Shown here piece by piece: positions 5,185 to 9,221 of a DNA stretch of 9,221 nt. Below the pieces are notes generated by a model. The model was given only the letters and a program-made list of their open reading frames with translations. It did no database searches and was not told the origin of the DNA. Each line of letters starts with the position of its first letter. The first letter of the stretch is position 1. Source of the stretch: an uncultured Oscillibacter sp. (GTDB taxonomy: Bacteria > Bacillota > Clostridia > Oscillospirales > Oscillospiraceae); contig CAJUQM010000069.1 of the NCBI GenBank assembly GCA_910588005.1, positions 1 to 9,221 of the forward strand. The letters are read 5' to 3'. The position numbers and the translations under genes are program-made.

Positions 5185-5226
5185 AAAACGCCGGTCATGG
5201 TCTCACAGCCAGGACCGGCGTTTTTT
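5185..5226. terminator. bidirectional terminator between convergent genes
   Basis: AAAACGCCGGTC (5185-5196) pairs with GACCGGCGTTTT (5213-5224), with an inner TGG/CCA helix and a T6 run at 5221-5226. On the plus strand it ends the AIM24 unit. On the minus strand the stem is followed by TTTTCC and can also end the SOD transcript. Confidence 0.87.
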
Positions 5227-5377
5227 CGCCCTCTGTCCTCATCGAAACGGCATAGGGACTTTCTAGACCGTCTCTCCTGCCTCGAAGGCAGGCCTCTCCA
5301 GATCTGCCGCAGCATGAAAAAGGCCTTTCACTCCATTTCAAAATCAGCGGATCGTTCCGGCAGTTCTCAATTGGGCT

Positions 5378-6013
5378 TTAACACGCCGTCTTTTCTCGGG
5401 AACTCTCAAAACGGGCCTCCGCTTTTTTCCAGTCTAAAAACGAGAACCAGTAGTCCAGGTATTTCTCTTTGTTAAACTGGTCATCCAAAAAATAGGCATG
5501 CTCCCAGAGGTCCGCCACAAAGATCGGCTGAACGGCCTGGAGATCCACCGTCTCATTATTGTCCGTGATGACGATATGGGGGCCTCCGCTCCGCTCAGCC
5601 ACCAGCCAGACCCACCCGGCTCCGGGAAGGCTCTCCGCCGCCTCCAGCAGCAGCCGTTTAAAGGCGTTCATAGATCCATAGACCCCGATCAGAACACCTG
5701 TCAGCTGGTTCAGGGGCGGTGTGCTTATAGTAGATTGGATGCCGTCGAAATACAGTTCGTGGTTATAAACGGCTCCGGCGGCCCCTTTCAGCCGGGCCAA
5801 TTGGCTGCGCGGCAGGCTGATGTCCTGGGTGATCAATTCCTCTAAGGTGAGGTTGGTCAGGCGGTGCTTAGAGACGAGGTGGTTCAGATCCCGGACCTTC
5901 TGCCCGTAATACTGGCCGTGATGCAGGTACAGTGTGTCCGGGTCGCAGTAAGGACTCAGGGAACTGAGTCCAAAGCCAAGCGTCATCGCTTGAAATGGGT
6001 ATCGCTGACTCAT
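5378..6013 (-). CDS. divergent Fe/Mn superoxide dismutase homologue
   Basis: This 211-residue protein aligns along its length with Fe/Mn superoxide dismutase: an N-terminal helical hairpin, GAGWVWLVA (131-139), and the C-terminal VADLWEHAYF. All four metal ligands are present: H31, H85 (NHELYF), D168 and H172. By hand alignment to E. coli SodB the second shell is altered. The KHHQTY segment becomes QYYGQK, so the gateway His and Tyr positions are Y35 and K39, and the outer-sphere Gln position (NQD in MnSOD) is Asn153. Catalytic superoxide dismutation is therefore uncertain, although metal binding is expected. The ligand-free stretch (49-76) also lacks typical SOD sequence. There is no signal peptide. 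The start ATG 6011-6013 follows AGGAGGG (6020-6026). It is convergent with AIM24 and shares a bidirectional terminator. Confidence 0.87.
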   Translation of the reverse strand: MSQRYPFQAMTLGFGLSSLSPYCDPDTLYLHHGQYYGQKVRDLNHLVSKHRLTNLTLEELITQDISLPRSQLARLKGAAGAVYNHELYFDGIQSTISTPPLNQLTGVLIGVYGSMNAFKRLLLEAAESLPGAGWVWLVAERSGGPHIVITDNNETVDLQAVQPIFVADLWEHAYFLDDQFNKEKYLDYWFSFLDWKKAEARFESSREKTAC

Positions 6014-6037
6014 ATCTTTCCCTCCTGGGCAGGATGT

Positions 6038-6066
6038 ATCATATAGACTATTTCATTATATGTCGC
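6038..6066 (-). promoter_or_regulatory. candidate promoter of the SOD-like gene
   Basis: On the minus strand GCGACA (6061-6066), a 17-base spacer and TATGAT (6038-6043). The leader would be only about 17 bases and contain the ribosome site. A perfect TATAAT at 6055-6060 is an alternative -10 but has no recognisable -35. Confidence 0.4.
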
Positions 6067-6094
6067 CGTCCCAGGGAGTGCGGCGCTCCCGGAC

Positions 6095-6127
6095 ATAAGA
6101 AATCCCCGTCCCGACCGGGACGGGGAT
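6095..6127 (-). terminator. terminator of the GRAM/PH-like gene
   Basis: A perfect 11-bp stem pairs 6102-6112 with 6117-6127 across a GACC loop, followed on the minus strand by TTCTTA. It lies just past the stop of the gene ending at 6149. Confidence 0.82.
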
Positions 6128-6148
6128 CTGTCTTCATTCCGCCGGAAC

Positions 6149-6466
6149 TCAATCCTTTCGGACACCGGCGTCCACCAGGGCCTGAACCAGCTTCTTGTTG
6201 AACATCCCTGTGATTTTGCGGCTCTCACCGCTCTTAAACTTCAGAGTGATGGTGCTGGCCGCTCCCACCGAGAAGCTCCCGATCTCCTCCAGAGTGCTCT
6301 CAAACGCGGAGGATGCCTTGCCCTGTGTGGGTTCAAACACCACACGCCGGTCCGTGACATACATCTTTCCGGGGTTGGCCTGGGGGAAAAACATCACCGT
6401 TTTTACGTGGGAGGCCTGGGCCTCGCCCAGCAGCTTCTCGTCCCCGCTCAGCTGAATTTTCGCCAT
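6149..6466 (-). CDS. small GRAM/PH-like domain protein
   Basis: This 105-residue single-domain protein has the pattern of a GRAM / bacterial PH-like fold. An amphipathic start (MAKIQLSGDEKLLGEAQA) is followed by GKMYVTDRRVVFEP (33-46), the family's turn-strand hallmark. Then come LEEIGSFSVG (59-68), an alternating strand STITLKFKSGESRKI (71-85) and a C-terminal helix (90-103). Members are generally cytoplasmic and may bind lipids or act as adaptors; no specific role can be given. The start ATG 6464-6466 follows AGGGAGA. The frame extends upstream to 6550 without any ribosome site. It is transcribed alone from a promoter at 6578-6606. Confidence 0.82.
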   Translation of the reverse strand: MAKIQLSGDEKLLGEAQASHVKTVMFFPQANPGKMYVTDRRVVFEPTQGKASSAFESTLEEIGSFSVGAASTITLKFKSGESRKITGMFNKKLVQALVDAGVRKD

Positions 6467-6489
6467 ACTGATCTCCCTTTCACAAAAAA

Positions 6490-6509
6490 TGTACAAACGG
6501 AGCCGTACA
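6490..6509. promoter_or_regulatory. TGTAC/GTACA dyad in the leader of the GRAM/PH-like gene
   Basis: TGTAC (6490-6494) and GTACA (6505-6509) form a 5-bp dyad with a 10-base spacer. It lies about 25 bases before the start codon and downstream of the promoter. It is a weak operator or hairpin candidate. Confidence 0.25.
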
Positions 6510-6577
6510 CTCAAAAACGCACAGCTCCAATGCCGCAGCACACCTTTCACGGGGGTATTGCGGCAGGTTGCGAAACA

Positions 6578-6606
6578 ATTGTATCACTTTTCACAGGAAA
6601 GCACAA
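6578..6606 (-). promoter_or_regulatory. extended -10 promoter of the GRAM/PH-like gene
   Basis: On the minus strand TGATACAAT gives an extended -10 (core TACAAT, 6578-6583), with TTGTGC (6601-6606) 17 bases upstream. The leader is about 105 bases. Confidence 0.6.
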
Positions 6607-6631
6607 CCGTAAAATCACCCCGGTCTTCACA

Positions 6632-6680
6632 GGGCGGCCGCCCCAGCGGAGAGGAACGCCGCAGATGCGGCGTCCCTCTC
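6632..6680 (-). terminator. hairpin after ppdK, without a U-tract
   Basis: A 14-position stem pairs 6649-6662 with 6667-6680, with one mismatch and an AGAT loop. It is followed on the minus strand by GCTGGGG rather than T, then by the 12-bp palindrome GGGCGGCCGCCC (6632-6643). It may mark the ppdK transcript end or protect its 3' end, but is not a canonical terminator. Confidence 0.4.
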
Positions 6681-6720
6681 TTTGCGGCAGTTAAATTCGT
6701 TTTTTGAAGTCCTGGCCGGA

Positions 6721-9221
6721 TCAGCCCTCTTTGATGGCGGCCTGGGCGGCGGACAGGCGGGCGATGGGTACACGGAAGGGAGAGCAGGACACATAGTCCA
6801 GCCCGGTACGGTGGCAGAACTCCACGCTGGAGGGATCGCCGCCGTGTTCGCCGCAGATACCCAGGTGCAGCTCCGGATTGGCTCCCCGGCCCAGCTTTGC
6901 CGCCATAGCCACCAGGCGCCCCACACCGTTCTGGTCCAGCTTGGCAAAGGGATCGCTCTCGTAGATCTTCCGGTCATAGTAAGCGTCCAGGAATTTGCCG
7001 GCGTCGTCCCGGCTGAAGCCGAAGGTCATCTGCGTCAGATCGTTGGTGCCGAAGGAGAAGAAATCAGCCTCTTTGGCGATCTCGTCGGCGGTCAGGGCTG
7101 CCCGGGGAATCTCAATCATGGTGCCCACCTTGTACTTCATGGAGGAACTGGCGGCCTTGATAATGGCGTCGGCAGTCTCTACCACCACGCCCTTGACGTA
7201 TTTCAGCTCCTTGACCTCGCCTACCAGGGGGATCATGATCTCAGGCACCAGATTCCAATCGGAGTGCTTGGCCTGGACATTCAGAGCGGCCTTGATGACG
7301 GCCCGGGTCTGCATGGCGGCAATCTCGGGATAGGTGACGGCCAGACGGCAGCCGCGGTGGCCCATCATGGGGTTGAACTCGTGGAGGCCGGCGATGATGG
7401 CCTTGATATCCGCCACGCTCTTGCCCAGGTCCTTGGCCAGCAGCTCAATGTCGGCCTCCTCGGTGGGCACGAACTCGTGCAGGGGGGGATCCAGGAAGCG
7501 GATGGTGACCGGCAGACCCTCCATAGCCTCGTAGATGCCCTCGAAGTCGCCCTGCTGCATGGGCTCCAGCTTGGCCAGGGCCTTTTCCCGCTGCTCCACG
7601 GTGTCGGAGCAGATCATCTCGCGGATGGCCTGGATGCGGTCGTCATTAAAGAACATGTGCTCGGTACGGCACAGGCCGATGCCCTGAGCGCCGAACTTCC
7701 GGGCCTGGGCGGCGTCGTGGGGGGTGTCGGCGTTGGTGCGGACCTGGAGGCGGCGGTACTTGTCCGCCCAGCCCATGACCCGGCCGAACTCACCGCCGAT
7801 GACGGCGTCCACGGTGGGGATGGCCCCGTCGTAGATCTTGCCGGTGGAGCCGTCCAGGCTCAGCCAGTCGCCCTCGTGATAGGTCTTCCCGCCCAGGTCG
7901 AATTTCTTGTTTTCCTCGTCCATCTTGATCTCGCCGCAGCCGGAGACGCAGCACTTGCCCATGCCCCGGGCCACCACGGCGGCGTGGGAGGTCATGCCGC
8001 CACGGACGGTCAGGATGCCCTGGGCGGCCTTCATGCCCTCGATGTCCTCGGGAGAGGTCTCCAGGCGGACCAGGACCACCTTCTCACCCCGGGCGGCCCA
8101 CTCCTTGGCGTCCTCGGCGGTGAAGACGATCTTGCCGCTGGCGGCTCCCGGAGAAGCGCCCAGGGCGTGACCCGCCATGGGGGCGGCCTTCAGCGCCTCG
8201 CCGTCAAACTGGGGATGGAGCAGGGTGTCCAGGGACCGGGGCTCGATCATGGCCACGGCCTTCTTTTCGTCGATCATGCCCTCGTCCACCAGGTCGCAGG
8301 CGATTTTCAGGGCGGCGGCGGGGGTGCGCTTGCCGTTGCGGGTCTGGAGCATGTAGAGCTTGTTGTTCTCAACGGTGAACTCCATGTCCTGCATATCCCG
8401 GTAGTGATCCTCCAGAATCTTGCAGACGTTCTCAAACTGGCCGAAGGCCTCGGGGAACTTCTCCGCCATCTGGCTGATGGGCATGGGGGTCCGCACGCCG
8501 GCCACCACGTCCTCGCCCTGGGCGTTGGTCAGGAATTCGCCGAAGAGCTTCTTCTCGCCAGTGGCGGGGTTGCGGGTAAAGGCCACACCGGTGCCGCAGT
8601 CGTCGCCCATGTTGCCGAAGGCCATGGACTGAACGTTGACGGCGGTGCCCCAGGAGTAGGGGATGTCGTTATCCCGGCGGTAGACGTTGGCGCGGGGGTT
8701 GTCCCAGGAGCGGAACACAGCCTTGACGGCACCCATCAGCTGCTCCTTGGGGTCCGTGGGGAAGTCCTGGCCGATCTTGGATTTGTACTCGGCCTTAAAC
8801 TGGCCCGCCAGCTCCTTCAGATCCTCGGCGGTGAGGTCCACGTCCTGGGTGACGCCCCGGGCCTCCTTCATTTTGTCGATGAGCTGCTCAAAGTATTTCT
8901 TGCCGACTTCCATGACCACGTCGGAGTACATCTGGATAAAACGGCGGTAGCAGTCCCAGGCCCAGCGGGGATTGCCGGACTTCTTCGCCAGCACGTCCAC
9001 CACGGTCTCGTTGAGGCCCAGGTTCAAAATGGTGTCCATCATGCCGGGCATGGAGGCCCGGGCGCCGGAGCGGACAGAGACCAGCAGGGGATTCTCCAGA
9101 TCACCGAATTTCTTACCGGTGATTGCCTCCATCTTCTCGATGTACTCCATGATCTCCGCGAAGATCCCGTCGTTGATCTTCTGGCCGTCCTCATAATACT
9201 GGGTGCAGGCCTCGGTGGTGA
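6721..9221 (-). CDS. ppdK: pyruvate phosphate dikinase, 5' end outside the window
   Basis: PPDK catalyses the reversible conversion of ATP, phosphate and pyruvate to AMP, PPi and PEP. In anaerobic Clostridia it works in glycolysis or gluconeogenesis around the PEP/pyruvate node. The visible 832 codons start inside the N-terminal ATP-grasp domain (TTEACTQYYEDG, then SVRSGARASMPGMMDTILN at the glycine-rich nucleotide site). The phosphohistidine swivel domain follows with GGMTSHAAVVARGMGKC (catalytic His codon 7984-7986; the Thr two residues before is the site regulated in plant and some bacterial enzymes). Last is the PEP/pyruvate TIM-barrel with RFLDPPLHEF, GHRGCRL, FGTNDLTQMTFGFSRDD and HLGICGEHGG (catalytic Cys codon 6853-6855). 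Family length is about 875, so only about 45 residues are missing. No frameshift is seen. The frame is open to the edge, so the true start and promoter lie beyond 9221. No regulatory protein gene is in view. Confidence 0.97.
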   Translation of the reverse strand, partial: TTEACTQYYEDGQKINDGIFAEIMEYIEKMEAITGKKFGDLENPLLVSVRSGARASMPGMMDTILNLGLNETVVDVLAKKSGNPRWAWDCYRRFIQMYSDVVMEVGKKYFEQLIDKMKEARGVTQDVDLTAEDLKELAGQFKAEYKSKIGQDFPTDPKEQLMGAVKAVFRSWDNPRANVYRRDNDIPYSWGTAVNVQSMAFGNMGDDCGTGVAFTRNPATGEKKLFGEFLTNAQGEDVVAGVRTPMPISQMAEKFPEAFGQFENVCKILEDHYRDMQDMEFTVENNKLYMLQTRNGKRTPAAALKIACDLVDEGMIDEKKAVAMIEPRSLDTLLHPQFDGEALKAAPMAGHALGASPGAASGKIVFTAEDAKEWAARGEKVVLVRLETSPEDIEGMKAAQGILTVRGGMTSHAAVVARGMGKCCVSGCGEIKMDEENKKFDLGGKTYHEGDWLSLDGSTGKIYDGAIPTVDAVIGGEFGRVMGWADKYRRLQVRTNADTPHDAAQARKFGAQGIGLCRTEHMFFNDDRIQAIREMICSDTVEQREKALAKLEPMQQGDFEGIYEAMEGLPVTIRFLDPPLHEFVPTEEADIELLAKDLGKSVADIKAIIAGLHEFNPMMGHRGCRLAVTYPEIAAMQTRAVIKAALNVQAKHSDWNLVPEIMIPLVGEVKELKYVKGVVVETADAIIKAASSSMKYKVGTMIEIPRAALTADEIAKEADFFSFGTNDLTQMTFGFSRDDAGKFLDAYYDRKIYESDPFAKLDQNGVGRLVAMAAKLGRGANPELHLGICGEHGGDPSSVEFCHRTGLDYVSCSPFRVPIARLSAAQAAIKEG

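Noticed and set aside
5276..5292. CCTGCCT-CGA-AGGCAGG hairpin as the SOD terminator
   Set aside because: It has a 7-bp stem with no T-run on either strand; the hairpin at 5185-5226 is a much better terminator.
6995..9196. Several open frames antisense to ppdK
   Set aside because: They come from GC-rich codon bias of ppdK, with no ribosome sites and no domain-like sequence.

Overview
The window looks like chromosome of a moderately high-GC Bacillota, most likely a gut Clostridia of the Oscillospiraceae type. This is inferred from strong AGGAGG-type ribosome sites, GC-rich genes separated by AT-rich promoters of the TTGACA/TATAAT class, an lspA-rluD pair, a pyruvate phosphate dikinase and small clostridial-type accessory proteins. 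No mobile element, CRISPR array, tRNA or rRNA was seen. The first ~400 bases are visibly AT-richer than the rest.

Layout. 1-412: remnant of a DUF1648-type membrane protein (+) behind imperfect ~30-base repeats. 413-1150 (-): an XRE/cupin regulator with its own promoter and terminator. 1207-1656 (-): a secreted His/Cys-rich small protein with its own promoter and terminator. The promoter region at 1657-1794 carries a perfect 15-bp inverted repeat and separates this from the + strand unit lspA-rluD (1795-3214), which overlaps by 29 bases. 3288-3720 (+): an HPr-like protein lacking the phosphorylatable His, with a ~100-base leader and a strong terminator. 3741-5139 (+): a FUSC/aromatic-acid-exporter-type membrane protein overlapping an AIM24-family gene. 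It is driven by an extended -10 promoter preceded by 10-bp-phased T/A tracts. A bidirectional terminator at 5185-5226 separates this from a convergent, divergent-type superoxide dismutase (-). Then come a small GRAM/PH-like protein (-) and ppdK (-), whose 5' end is cut by the window edge.

Most genes are short independent transcription units, each with a readable promoter and hairpin terminator. The two translationally overlapping pairs are lspA-rluD (lipoprotein signal peptide cleavage; 23S rRNA pseudouridylation) and the FUSC-AIM24 pair. PPDK is a core carbon enzyme linking pyruvate and PEP. No large undescribed system is evident. The items most worth a second look are the SOD homologue with altered second-shell residues, the His-less HPr-like protein with its leader, the His/Cys-rich secreted protein with a dyad on its -10, and the phased repeat upstream of the FUSC promoter.
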